Shown: piece after piece, positions 1-8,509 of the stretch
Layout: each line of letters begins with the position of its first letter
How positions within the stretch are numbered: position 1 is the stretch's first letter
Assembly (NCBI GenBank): GCA_039030075.1
Contig: JBCCEW010000005.1
Location: 124,001 to 188,000, forward strand
Length of the DNA stretch: 64,000 nt
Source of the DNA: Myxococcota bacterium
Lineage (GTDB): Bacteria; Myxococcota_A; UBA9160; SMWR01
Direction: 5' to 3'
Notes under the pieces: generated by a model
What the model was told of the DNA's origin: nothing
The model's database searches: none
What the model saw: only the letters and a program-made list of their open reading frames with translations
Translations under genes and position numbers: made by a program

Positions 1-2671
1 CACCGGTGGTGATGTCGACCATCATGATGGCCCGACCCCGCAGGTACTTGTCCGGGTCGGCGCTGTCGCAGGCCAGCCCCGCCGTCTGCTGGTGGTAGGC
101 GATGTTGTTCGGGTCGCCGCAGACGTCGTAGCCCCCGCCGAACACCGCTACCCAGCGGTCGTGGGAGCCGTTGGGGTCACCGTCGACCCGTACCCGCACG
201 CGGGTGATCACCGGCTCGCTCCAGGTGTTCCCCATCAGCTGCTTCGGATCGGGGCCGCCGGTCACGACGTCGTCGTCCGAATTCGGGTTCACGGCGACGC
301 CACAGCTCTGGCAGGGGAACTCCCAGAAGTAGCGCGGGTAGGCCGTGTCACTCGGGTCGGTGACGTCGAGGGCGTAGTAGCTGCGGCCGCCGTCGCGGAG
401 ACCGCCGATCAGCACCGTGCGCCACTGCTCCTTCTGCTTCGTGGCGGCATCCGGGTCGACCACCGTCGTGAACTGACCGCCACTGATGGTGCGGTAGATC
501 CAGACGTCGCCTGCGGCGAGCGGACCGTCCACGAACGTGTCGGTACGCACGCTGCCCGGCGGCTGACTGAGCGGCAGCGACCAGATCTTGTCGCGGATCT
601 CGCTCGGCATGAAGCCCATCAGCTCGGCGCCAGTGCCGCGATCATGGCGCTTCGGCGTGAGCGCGTTGTCCCACATGCCGGCGTGGATGCCGTGTAGCCA
701 GCCGTCGTTGGCGCCCGCGTAGATCACGCGGTCGCGCTCGCGGTAGTCGTTGGCGAAGAGCTTGTAGGAGAGGCTGTTGATGGGTGCGTTCGGCGAGTCC
801 ACGATCACCGGAGTGGAGTGGAAGATGTCGCCGAGCAGCACGTCGTTGCCGTTCGCGTCTTCGCGGTTGTCGCAGTCGGTCCCCAAGAGGGTGCCGAACT
901 GGCAGCCGGCGATCTGACTCACCAGCTGGGGCACCAGCCCGTCGAGATCTGCCGTGGAGTTCGGGTTCGGGAGGTTGAAGGGCGCCTTCGCCAGCTGGGC
1001 GTCGGGAGCCGTGTCGAGCCCGAGGGTTGCGCGCGTCTGGGTGTGGGTGATGGTGCCCGAGGAGTTGTTGAAGAAGTTCGAGGCGCCCGCACCGAAGGCC
1101 AGCGAGCTGAAGCCGACCCGCAGCTTGCGGTCCGCCGGGTCCGGGACCTCATCCGCGGCATCCCACACCGCGTTCGACTCGGTCAGCAGGTTGCCGTTGG
1201 TCGGGCAGGGCGGGTCGAGCGTATCGTCGCCGATCGCGCACTTGTCGTCGGCGGTCAGGATGTCGCCCGTCGCCGTGAACTTGAAGCTCTTGAGGTGGCC
1301 CTCCCAGAAGGGGGTCAGGCCGCTCGGGCGGAAGTAACTGGTGTAGAAGGAGTCGCCGTCGGTGGTCCGGCTCGCGGGCACCGTCGCCGAAGTGAAGGCC
1401 TGGGTCTTCTGGAGAATGTCGACGATCTGCTCGATCAGCGCGTCGGCGAGCTCTTCCGCGTTGTTGCTCTGGCGGAACAGGCCGTTGGCGACGTCCGCGG
1501 TCTTCTGCAGCAGCTGGTTCGCCGGGCCGCCGGTGGTGAAGCCCACCGTGTAGACGTCGATCGTCTGAGTCCCGGCAAAATCTTCCTGGAAGTCGGCCGT
1601 CTGCATGTACATCGCGAGGTCGTCGAGGTACAGCGAGGTGTCGTTGCAGAAAGAGCAGGAGTCGTCGGGCTCTTCGTCGCCGGCCTCCGGCAGCAGGTCG
1701 TCGGGGTTGAAGTTGCCGACGAGGTCGTCGTAGCTGCCGTCCATGTTGTTGAAGTCGTCCTTCGTCGGCTCACCGTCGGTGATGATCACGACGAAGTTCC
1801 TCTGGCACTCGAGCTGGACTGGCGTGACAGGCGCACTCGCAATCGCCACTTCGACACCGGCGGTATCGAAGTCGTAGGCCGGGAAATCGTTGGTGTCGAC
1901 GCCGTCCGCGGGGTTCGTGCGACTCTGGAAGTAGCGGTAGACGTTGTAGAGGGTCTCGGCGAGGGGCGTCCACGTCTCACCCGAGAGGTCGTCGATGAAG
2001 GTGTCGATCGCCGTGGCGTGGGCGGTGGTATAGTCGTCGATCGGGACCGCGACGAAGCCGCCTTCCGGGTCGTCGTCGTCCCGGAACTGGGCCAGGCCGA
2101 AGCGCACCGCACCGGCCAGGTTCACCTGGCAGATCACCTCACGCAGCACTTCCTGGGCGGCGGTGATGCGCGAGCGGCGGTAGCGGCTGTAGGTGGTCGC
2201 GTAGCCCTCGTCGATCAGGCACTGCGAACGGGTGCCGTTCGCGAGGCTGTCCATGTTGTCGACGTCGTTGTTGCCGACACCCTTGAAGACGGGCGCAGCT
2301 TCGTCGCTGAAGTACCAGTTCAGGTAGCGGCCGAGGATTCGGGTGCTGCCGGTAATGGTGTCGTCGGCCCAGAGGGTGCGGGTGTTGCCGCACTGGGTCG
2401 AGGTGAGGTTGCCCGTGAACGAGTAGCTGACGTCGTTGTCGATATCGAAGCCGAAGTTGGCCACGCAGGTGGAGTTCACCGTCGGGTTGAAGGCCGGGTG
2501 CCACACCAGGTTGTTCATCGAACCCGAGTTGTCGACCACCAGCATCACGTTCGGGGGAACGCGGTTGGTGAACAGGTCGGTGTCCTGCGCGATGCTGGCG
2601 CTGGCCGGAAACAGCAGCGCGGCCGCGAAGGCAACCAGAAGGATCTTGTGTCGGGTGGCGATGGTCTTCAT
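1..2671 (-). CDS. pilY1: Type IV pilus tip/assembly protein PilY1 (C-terminus beyond the window)
   Basis: The frame starts at ATG 2671 and runs leftward off the window edge, so about 890 residues are visible and the C-terminus is missing. Residues 1-29 look like a signal peptide (basic start, hydrophobic core, SASIA before the mature end). A von Willebrand A domain follows, with the MIDAS motif DNSGS at residues 47-51. From about residue 600 the PilY1 propeller region begins, with GANDGWLHG near residue 653 and YYALDVTDP near 765. PilY1 proteins are exported, sit at the pilus tip and act in pilus biogenesis, adhesion or surface sensing. The ribosome-binding site before this ATG is weak. A small secreted protein lies 54 bases upstream in the same direction. 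Identity is firm from the combination of vWA and PilY1 propeller motifs. Confidence 0.9.
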   Translation of the reverse strand, partial: MKTIATRHKILLVAFAAALLFPASASIAQDTDLFTNRVPPNVMLVVDNSGSMNNLVWHPAFNPTVNSTCVANFGFDIDNDVSYSFTGNLTSTQCGNTRTLWADDTITGSTRILGRYLNWYFSDEAAPVFKGVGNNDVDNMDSLANGTRSQCLIDEGYATTYSRYRRSRITAAQEVLREVICQVNLAGAVRFGLAQFRDDDDPEGGFVAVPIDDYTTAHATAIDTFIDDLSGETWTPLAETLYNVYRYFQSRTNPADGVDTNDFPAYDFDTAGVEVAIASAPVTPVQLECQRNFVVIITDGEPTKDDFNNMDGSYDDLVGNFNPDDLLPEAGDEEPDDSCSFCNDTSLYLDDLAMYMQTADFQEDFAGTQTIDVYTVGFTTGGPANQLLQKTADVANGLFRQSNNAEELADALIEQIVDILQKTQAFTSATVPASRTTDGDSFYTSYFRPSGLTPFWEGHLKSFKFTATGDILTADDKCAIGDDTLDPPCPTNGNLLTESNAVWDAADEVPDPADRKLRVGFSSLAFGAGASNFFNNSSGTITHTQTRATLGLDTAPDAQLAKAPFNLPNPNSTADLDGLVPQLVSQIAGCQFGTLLGTDCDNREDANGNDVLLGDIFHSTPVIVDSPNAPINSLSYKLFANDYRERDRVIYAGANDGWLHGIHAGMWDNALTPKRHDRGTGAELMGFMPSEIRDKIWSLPLSQPPGSVRTDTFVDGPLAAGDVWIYRTISGGQFTTVVDPDAATKQKEQWRTVLIGGLRDGGRSYYALDVTDPSDTAYPRYFWEFPCQSCGVAVNPNSDDDVVTGGPDPKQLMGNTWSEPVITRVRVRVDGDPNGSHDRWVAVFGGGYDVCGDPNNIAYHQQTAGLACDSADPDKYLRGRAIMMVDITTG

Positions 2672-2725
2672 GGGATTCCCGTGTGGCTTGGGGGCTGGGG
2701 AAGGGCGCGCTCGAGTGGAGCGGAA

Positions 2726-3058
2726 CTATTCGGAGGCGTACCGGATGACGATGCGGTCGAGGACGTCGGGGTCGCTTCGGGTCGCGCCGTCGCTGCCCTC
2801 GTACTCGGCACGCAGGAGCGGCCAGAGACCGCCGGGCGCATCGATGTTCTGCGCCATCAGGGAGCTCATCGTGAACGCGTCGCCGTTCTCCCAGAGGAGC
2901 TGGGCTTCCGGATCCACGAGATAGACGGTGCCTTCGATCATCAGGCGTCCGGTCGCGGCGTCCTTGCCTTCGATCAGTCCCGAACCGTTGATGGGTCCGG
3001 CCTGAGCGACCGATGCGAGGAGCAGGCTGCTGAGGAGAAGGGCTGCGAAGCGTTTCAT
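2726..3058 (-). CDS. Small secreted protein upstream of pilY1, function unknown
   Basis: A 110-residue protein starting at ATG 3058, which has a strong GGAGG site just upstream; longer in-frame extensions have no such site. Residues 1-20 form a clear signal peptide (MKRFAALLLSSLLLASVAQA). The mature part is short and acidic, with GLIEGKDAATGRLMIEG followed by VYLVDPEAQLLWENGD, and no cysteines. I do not recognise the family. It is co-directional with pilY1, 54 bases away, so it may be co-transcribed and act in pilus assembly or at the cell surface; this rests on neighbourhood only. Confidence 0.7.
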   Translation of the reverse strand: MKRFAALLLSSLLLASVAQAGPINGSGLIEGKDAATGRLMIEGTVYLVDPEAQLLWENGDAFTMSSLMAQNIDAPGGLWPLLRAEYEGSDGATRSDPDVLDRIVIRYASE

Positions 3059-3300
3059 GATTCCTCCAGAGATCTGGGGCGATGCGCCGTGGCCCCCCAT
3101 GGAGCAAGCGCCGTACCAACTCGTGCCGGACCTTCGTATCGGTCGACCGCGCGAACGGTTGGAGCCCGAACTGCACATCGTCGGATGGGCGGGGTTCCGC
3201 AAAGCCTGGCGAGCGCTGCAAGTTGTTTCGCAGCGTCACCGACAGCGGTTTGCGTGGGCGAGCCGGTCGGTCGGGGCGGCCGTCCGCTGCCACCGGCGAG

Positions 3301-3317
3301 TTCCAACCGGGTTGGAA
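3301..3317. promoter_or_regulatory. 17-bp palindrome TTCCAACC-G-GGTTGGAA
   Basis: Perfect 8-base arms around a single central base. It lies 23 bases past the stop of the minus-strand GT-C/TPR gene and about 240 bases upstream of the small secreted protein. No T-run follows on either strand, so an operator is as likely as a terminator. The 280 bases between the two genes (3059-3339) contain no other structure I can support. Confidence 0.35.
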
Positions 3318-3339
3318 TCGCCAGGCAGATGGGGCTGGC

Positions 3340-4926
3340 TCAGCGATCGCGCGCGGCTTCGGCGGCCTCGAGTCGCTCACGCGCAGCCGCGAGCTCGGGC
3401 TGGAGCTGGAGCGCACGGCGGTAGCGATCGACGGCGGCGTCCAGGTCGCCCGAGGCCTCGTCTGCCACCCCGAGCGAGAGCTCGCCCTGGGCCGAGTCGA
3501 GCGGGATGTCCTGGGCGAGGAGCCAATGCCGTGTGGCACGTCGGAACTCGCGGCGCGCGCGCAGCTGGAGCGCGAGGTTGCGGTGGGCGACGCGGTGGCC
3601 CGGGTCGAGCGCAACGGCGCGTTCGTAGTGGTGGAGGGCGGCGTCCAGGGAGCCCGCATCGCCGTGCACGGCGCCGAGGTTGTTGTGGATCGTGGCGCTC
3701 GGCGCCACGGCGAGGGCATGTTCGAAGAGCGTGACCGAATCGCGCCAGGTGCGCGTCTGGTGCCAGGCGGCGACGGTCCAGGCCGCGAGCAGCAGGACGC
3801 CGCAGACGGCGGCCGCGCGACGTAGCCGCAGAGGTCGGTCGCGGAGCTGCGCTCGGATCGCCCAGGCGATCGCGATCGAGAGCCCGAGGCTCGGGTAGTA
3901 GGTGTAGCGATCCGCCATCCCCTGCAGTCCCGCCTGCACGAACCCGGATACCGGGAAGAGCGTTCCGATGAACCAGAGCCAACCGGTCCAGGCGGAGCCC
4001 TGGCGGCTCCAGGCGACGAGCGCCGTGATGGCCGCCAGCAAGGCGAGGGCCGCGGTCACCTCGCCCGAGGACGGGGCCACCCCGCTCGCCGAATAGGGAT
4101 GGGGGTAGAAGACGCCCAGCCCGATGGGCATCGCGCCCTTCCATAGGTAGGTCGCGTAGGCGACGGCACCGGAGGCGAGGCGCTCGCCCAGGTTCGGGTC
4201 GAGCCACGCGGTGGCCCCGCCCGCGCGCTGGGCTTCGAGCGTGACGACACTCGATCCGGCCGAGAGCAGGAAGAACGGGAGCTTCTCGAGCGCACGTACC
4301 AAACCCTCACGCCAGGATCCCAGTCGCGCGAGGGGCCAGCGGTCCAGAAGCAGGAAAACGCAGGGGAGCGTGACCCACATCGGCTTCGCCAGGAGACTGA
4401 GTGCGAAGCAACCGAGCGACACCCACCAGAGACGGCGGCGGTCTTCCCACGCGTAGCCCGCGTAAGCCCAGAGGGCGAGCAGACCGAAGGTCGAACTCAG
4501 CACGTCCTTGCGCTCGGCGATCCAGGCGACGGATTCCACGTGCAGGGGGTGCACCGCGAACACCGCCGCCACCCCGAACGACGGCGCGAGGTCACCGGTC
4601 AGGGCGCGAAGCGCGAAGAAGACGAGCCACGCGTTGAGCAGGTGCAGCAAGACACTGGTCGCGTGGTGTCCGGACGGGTCGAGTCCGAAGAGCTCGACGT
4701 CGAGCATGTGCGAGAGCCAGGTGAGCGGGTGCCAGTTCGACTTGTGAAAGGTGGTGAACGCCCAGCGGACGCTGTCCGCGGTCAGCCCAGCCTGCACCTG
4801 TGGATTCTCGGTGACGTAGCGCGGATCGTCGAAGCGGACGAATTCGAAGCCGAGCGCCTGGCCGTAGACCGCCAGCGTCAGAACAGCGAGGACGAGGCAC
4901 GCGATTCCGTTCTCACGGGTCCACAC
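3340..4926 (-). CDS. Polytopic GT-C-like membrane protein with C-terminal TPRs (TMTC-like)
   Basis: A 528-residue integral membrane protein. An N-terminal transmembrane helix is followed by FEFVRFDDP, placing an acidic pair in the first extracytoplasmic loop as in GT-C glycosyltransferases. HPLTWLSHMLD and HPLHVESVAWIAERKD are motifs shared with bacterial homologues of TMTC/protein O-mannosyltransferases. About ten hydrophobic segments run to roughly residue 400; the last 125 residues are tetratricopeptide repeats. The likely role is transfer of a sugar from a lipid carrier to protein or glycan at the membrane, but the substrate cannot be read from sequence. The start is GTG at 4926 with a poor ribosome-binding site. 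Confidence 0.78.
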   Translation of the reverse strand: MWTRENGIACLVLAVLTLAVYGQALGFEFVRFDDPRYVTENPQVQAGLTADSVRWAFTTFHKSNWHPLTWLSHMLDVELFGLDPSGHHATSVLLHLLNAWLVFFALRALTGDLAPSFGVAAVFAVHPLHVESVAWIAERKDVLSSTFGLLALWAYAGYAWEDRRRLWWVSLGCFALSLLAKPMWVTLPCVFLLLDRWPLARLGSWREGLVRALEKLPFFLLSAGSSVVTLEAQRAGGATAWLDPNLGERLASGAVAYATYLWKGAMPIGLGVFYPHPYSASGVAPSSGEVTAALALLAAITALVAWSRQGSAWTGWLWFIGTLFPVSGFVQAGLQGMADRYTYYPSLGLSIAIAWAIRAQLRDRPLRLRRAAAVCGVLLLAAWTVAAWHQTRTWRDSVTLFEHALAVAPSATIHNNLGAVHGDAGSLDAALHHYERAVALDPGHRVAHRNLALQLRARREFRRATRHWLLAQDIPLDSAQGELSLGVADEASGDLDAAVDRYRRALQLQPELAAARERLEAAEAARDR

Positions 4927-4991
4927 GCGCGCATGCTACGGCGCGCGCCGCTGGCGTGGCAAACCGGTGTCGAACGGGCCTCTTGCGGCGG

Positions 4992-5705
4992 CTAGCGCCT
5001 GCGGCGGGCGAGGAACCCGAGGCCGGCGAGCAAGAGACTGGCCGTCGCGGGTTCGGGGACGAGCACGAAGCTGGCGGTGCCGGTGAACTGGCCGATCTCC
5101 GTCGTGATGCCTTCGGCGTCGGCCTGGGATACGGACTCGAACTCCAGGCGATACCCGGTGAGGATGCCGAGGGTGATGTCCGTGACGCCGCTGGTCGTCA
5201 GATTCAGGATCTCCTGCTCGCCGCCACCGCCGAGGAGCTCGATCAAGCGGATCGAGCTGGCACCCTCCAGGACGCGATCGATCCGCAGCGCGAAGGGCGA
5301 TGTCGTCGTCGAAACGAGATCGATCGAGAACGCGGAGCGGCCGGATGCCGTTCCGGGAAGGCCTTCGAGACTCGCGTTGGCGCCGCTCAGGCCATTGAAG
5401 GAGATGCCGCCGCCGAAGGGGGCGGTGATCTCCTCGACATCGAGTGAGGCGGTGGCCACGACGACCCCAGGGGAGATGAAGCCAGCGCTGACCGAGACGT
5501 CGACCGGGAGTAGCTCGGTCTGCTGCAAGAGTTCGTCGTCATTGCCCGCGGCAGAGACGACGCTCGCTTCGAGCGTGTAGGCGATGTTCGCGGCGAAGGA
5601 ATTCGCCAGGGCGGGGATCGCCAGGAGCCCGACGACACCGAACACGAAGACAGCAGCGGCGCGGTTTCCGAGGGAACCGCGACGCGATCGAGGGAGGTCG
5701 CGCAT
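4992..5705 (-). CDS. PEP-CTERM surface-sorting domain protein
   Basis: A 237-residue exported protein. A basic start and hydrophobic segment at about residues 15-35 form the signal peptide. The C-terminus has the full PEP-CTERM tripartite signal: VPEPATAS, a hydrophobic stretch, then a run of arginines. Exosortases recognise this signal, and such proteins are usually linked to extracellular polysaccharide. The middle part is a low-complexity, Ser/Gly/Val-rich beta-type region without a recognisable catalytic motif. It is the first of four proteins here carrying this type of anchor. No exosortase gene is visible in the window. Confidence 0.8.
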   Translation of the reverse strand: MRDLPRSRRGSLGNRAAAVFVFGVVGLLAIPALANSFAANIAYTLEASVVSAAGNDDELLQQTELLPVDVSVSAGFISPGVVVATASLDVEEITAPFGGGISFNGLSGANASLEGLPGTASGRSAFSIDLVSTTTSPFALRIDRVLEGASSIRLIELLGGGGEQEILNLTTSGVTDITLGILTGYRLEFESVSQADAEGITTEIGQFTGTASFVLVPEPATASLLLAGLGFLARRRR

Positions 5706-5742
5706 GCGGCCATCCTACGCGGGACGGTCGCTTCGGGCGTCA

Positions 5743-5756
5743 CTTTCATGTGAAAG
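5743..5756. promoter_or_regulatory. Palindrome CTTTCA-TG-TGAAAG upstream of the PEP-CTERM gene
   Basis: Perfect 6-base arms separated by two bases, 38 bases upstream of the PEP-CTERM start at 5705 and adjoining the hairpin at 5757-5792. It could be an operator for the PEP-CTERM gene or simply the tail of the terminator from the other operon. Confidence 0.3.
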
Positions 5757-5792
5757 GCCGGCCCCGCAGGGGAACTCCCGCGCAGGGCCGGC
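5757..5792 (-). terminator. Probable terminator of the amidohydrolase/ADC operon
   Basis: An 8-bp perfect stem (GCCGGCCC at 5757-5764 with GGGCCGGC at 5785-5792) lies 9 bases beyond the stop of the acetoacetate-decarboxylase-like gene. Read on the minus strand, the stem is followed by CTTTCACATG, a short T-rich tail. Confidence 0.55.
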
Positions 5793-5800
5793 TCACGGAT

Positions 5801-6568
5801 CTAGCGCTTCGGGCCGCCCATTGTGCCCGGCCAGCGCGAGCTGCTGATGGTGTCGACGTGGGGCCAGAAGGCCTCCGGGTCGATCGGTCCCTCGAGCGTG
5901 ATGTCCCGCGCCGTGGGCATCGCCCACGAGAGATAGGCCGAGGCCGGGCCTGCCATCGGCAGCCGCTGGGCGATCGGATCCCAGGGGCTCTCGAGGAGGC
6001 GGAGTTCGCCCTCGATCTTTTCGCGGTGGATCGGCTGGTAGTCGGCGCGCACCTGCACGACGTGGGGCGGGAAGTCGTAGGCCTTCTCGGCGCCGCCGAC
6101 GGCGCGCGAGGCCTTGATCCACCACTCGTACTCGAGCTGGGTCTCGGGGAGCTCGGCCGGCCCGACCGTCTTCCCCTGGAACTCGATGAACGTGTAGCCC
6201 TGATGAATGCAGCGCGCGCGCACGGCTTCGCCGAGCCGGTAGTACTCGATCTCGGCGAGCACCTTCGGCTGGCCGTTCGTCTCCTTGCTGATGTGCACCG
6301 CCGACTCCTGGTCGATGCCGTAGACCAGCGAGTAGACGCCGGGCGTGCCGCGATAGTCGGCGTCGACGCTGACTACGACGCCGTACTCGGGCTCGTCCGG
6401 CACCGGTACGCAGTAGATCGACAGATGCACGTTCGACTCGGCGCTCGGGTCGATGCCCGGCGGGAGCAGTGCCGCGATGTTCTTCGGGTCGGTCGGGTAG
6501 TCGATCTTGAGGATCGGCCAGCCCATGATGTCGCCCGGCTGGATCTTGAAGTCGTCGAGGTTCGCCAT
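5801..6568 (-). CDS. Acetoacetate decarboxylase family protein
   Basis: A 255-residue soluble protein of the acetoacetate decarboxylase-like (ADC) superfamily, starting at ATG 6568 behind an AAGGAG site. Family features include the N-terminal strand with GWPILKIDYPTDP, the LPPGIDPS block common to ADC proteins, and the central barrel with QLEYEWWIK. True acetoacetate decarboxylases use a Schiff-base lysine; I cannot assign it confidently here, and many members of this family act on other keto acids or have no proven activity. It is the last gene of a five-gene block with two amidohydrolases, TetR and an SDR, so a role in the same degradative pathway is likely. Confidence 0.75.
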   Translation of the reverse strand: MANLDDFKIQPGDIMGWPILKIDYPTDPKNIAALLPPGIDPSAESNVHLSIYCVPVPDEPEYGVVVSVDADYRGTPGVYSLVYGIDQESAVHISKETNGQPKVLAEIEYYRLGEAVRARCIHQGYTFIEFQGKTVGPAELPETQLEYEWWIKASRAVGGAEKAYDFPPHVVQVRADYQPIHREKIEGELRLLESPWDPIAQRLPMAGPASAYLSWAMPTARDITLEGPIDPEAFWPHVDTISSSRWPGTMGGPKR

Positions 6569-6640
6569 GTCGGTCTCCTTGCGGGCATGCGCCCGGAATG
6601 CTCGATTGGGGTTTGGGATCAGAGAAGAGGACGGGGTTGC

Positions 6641-7873
6641 TCAGGCCTCGTCGCGAAACAGGTGACGCTCGGGCCCGATACGCGCGGCCAGCGGCGCGAG
6701 CTTCTCGGTGTCGAAGCCGTAGAAGGCGGCCGCGTTCTCCCCGAGCATCTTCGCGATGTCTTCCTCGGGGAAGCCCTTGAAGGTGTCGATCATGATCTGC
6801 TGGGTGATCGGCCAGGTGCCTTCCGGGTGCGGGTAGTCGGTGCCCCACATGATCGTCTCGAGTCCGATCTCGTGACGCAGTTCGGCCTCGCGCCGCGACA
6901 TCGCCGAGCTGCCGACGCGGATGTTGCGACGGAAGTAGTCGCTCGGCTTCATCGTCAGGTGGCTCTTGTAGCCGGTGCCGAGCTTCGCCGAGTAGTGGTG
7001 GTCGCTGAAGCGGTGGTCCATCAGCTCGAGGAGCTCGGGCACCCAGATGGTGCTGCCCTCGGTGACCACGGCCTTGAGCGTCGGGAACCGCTCGAATACG
7101 CCGCCCCAGATCATGTACCAGAGCGGGCGTGCCAACCACCACGCGACTTCCGTGACGTAGATGCCGAGCCCGCCGGGCAGATCGGGTCCGGGTTCGGCGG
7201 CGGGATTCGCACCGAAGATGTTCGCGCCGAAGTAGTCCTGCATCGGCGCAGCACCCGAGTGGTAGTGGACGATCATTCCGAGGCCTTCGCACTCGGCCCA
7301 CATCGGGTCGTACTTCGGGTGGTGGTAGGGATCCTGGTCGACCCACATGTGGGGCAGCATGATTCCGCGCAGCCCGTGCTCGCGGGCCCAGCGGATCTCC
7401 TTCACCGACTCGTCGACGCTCCAGAACGGCGGGATCAGCGCCAGCCCGAAGCGGCGCTCGGGGGACATGGCGACGAACTCGGAGAGCCAACGGTTGTGGG
7501 CGCGCGCGCCGGCCCACTGCAGCTCCGGGTCGGCCCCCATCGGGGAGAGCGAGAGGTCGCCACCGAAGGGCGGCGAATTGCGCTCGGTCAGCCCGTCCAC
7601 GAACAGGATCTCCGCGGCGATGCCGTCGGCGTCGAGGATCTCGTTGCGACGGTCCGAATCCCAGGCGCCCGACAGGCCCCAGGCCTTGTCCTCGGCCCAC
7701 CTCGCGCTCTCCTGCGCCATCTCCAGCCGTTCGCTCGCCTGTTCGAGGGCGGCCATGCGCGCCGCGTGCTGGACGTCGAACGCATCGCGGTGCTTCGGGT
7801 CGAGATAGTCGCGGTACACCTCGGGTCGCGGGCCCGCGTGTCCGTCGGAAGAGATGACGAGGAAGCGGTTCAT
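6641..7873 (-). CDS. Amidohydrolase-2 family metal-dependent hydrolase (copy B)
   Basis: A 410-residue protein starting at ATG 7873 (AAGGAG upstream); in-frame codons further upstream belong to the TetR region in another frame. The N-terminus has ISSDGHAG, the start of the metal-binding barrel in this subgroup of amidohydrolase-2 proteins. A middle segment has MIVHYHSG, and near the C-terminus WGTDYPHPEGTWP supplies the conserved Asp of the barrel. It is clearly a paralogue of the amidohydrolase at 8510-9760, with the same ISSD.HAG and GTDYPH.EGTWP blocks. Relatives hydrolyse or decarboxylate carboxylated ring or chain intermediates; the substrate is not evident. Confidence 0.85.
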   Translation of the reverse strand: MNRFLVISSDGHAGPRPEVYRDYLDPKHRDAFDVQHAARMAALEQASERLEMAQESARWAEDKAWGLSGAWDSDRRNEILDADGIAAEILFVDGLTERNSPPFGGDLSLSPMGADPELQWAGARAHNRWLSEFVAMSPERRFGLALIPPFWSVDESVKEIRWAREHGLRGIMLPHMWVDQDPYHHPKYDPMWAECEGLGMIVHYHSGAAPMQDYFGANIFGANPAAEPGPDLPGGLGIYVTEVAWWLARPLWYMIWGGVFERFPTLKAVVTEGSTIWVPELLELMDHRFSDHHYSAKLGTGYKSHLTMKPSDYFRRNIRVGSSAMSRREAELRHEIGLETIMWGTDYPHPEGTWPITQQIMIDTFKGFPEEDIAKMLGENAAAFYGFDTEKLAPLAARIGPERHLFRDEA

Positions 7874-7883
7874 CGGTTCTCCT

Positions 7884-8504
7884 TCAAGCGGGCGTCTTCG
7901 CTCGGAGGCTGTCGGCCAGGAAGCGTGAGGTCGCGGCGACCCGCGCGGCGAGCGGGTAGTCGTCGAAGTGCACCCAGGAAAGGAACATCGAGTACCAGGA
8001 GCCGACGACCACCTCGGAAAGGGTGTCGAGGTCGACGTCGTCGCGAACGCCACCGCTGGCGAGCCCTTCGCTCAGGAATTCCCGGAATGCGTCGTGGAAG
8101 CGCCGGTCGGCGGTGACGGCGCGCTCGGGGAACGCCACGGTCAAGAGCGTGCCGAGCAGCTCGCGGCGCCGCGGTCCCATCTCGAGCGCCCTGGCGGCCG
8201 CGTCCTCGAAGACGCGGACGAGCTGCTCCGAGAACGGGCCCGGCCGTTTGCTGACCTCTTCGATGCCCTCGAAGGTGGTGCGCAACAGCTGGTCCGAGAT
8301 CTCCTGGAGCAGATCGAGCTTCGACGGGAAGTGGTTGAAGAAGGTCCCGTAGGCGATGTCGGCCTGGGTGGCGATCTCGTTGACCGTGGTGGCCTCGTAC
8401 CCCTGGCTCTCGAACAGTGCGATCGCCGTGTCGATGATCCGCTCCCGGATCTCGAGGCGTCGCCGCTCGCGGCGGCTCGGCAGAAGCTCGGCCGCTTCGG
8501 CCAT
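7884..8504 (-). CDS. TetR/AcrR family transcriptional regulator
   Basis: A 206-residue regulator starting at ATG 8504. The N-terminal helix-turn-helix is textbook TetR: IRERIIDTAIALFESQGYEATT, then VNEIATQADIAYGTFFNHFPSK, covering residues 19-62. The rest is a helical ligand-binding and dimerisation domain. It sits between two amidohydrolase genes, 5 bases after the stop of the upstream one, so it is probably made from the operon it controls. A near-perfect 18-bp palindrome upstream of the SDR gene (10797-10814) is a candidate binding site. Confidence 0.9.
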   Translation of the reverse strand: MAEAAELLPSRRERRRLEIRERIIDTAIALFESQGYEATTVNEIATQADIAYGTFFNHFPSKLDLLQEISDQLLRTTFEGIEEVSKRPGPFSEQLVRVFEDAAARALEMGPRRRELLGTLLTVAFPERAVTADRRFHDAFREFLSEGLASGGVRDDVDLDTLSEVVVGSWYSMFLSWVHFDDYPLAARVAATSRFLADSLRAKTPA

Positions 8505-8509
8505 CGGGG

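Noticed and set aside
818-3424. 868-residue plus-strand open frame opposite pilY1
   Set aside because: It is a GC-rich antisense shadow with low-complexity Arg/Val/Glu composition; the minus strand encodes PilY1 with clear domains.
5750-8116. 788-residue plus-strand open frame
   Set aside because: It lies antisense to the ADC-like and amidohydrolase genes and has no family-like motifs.
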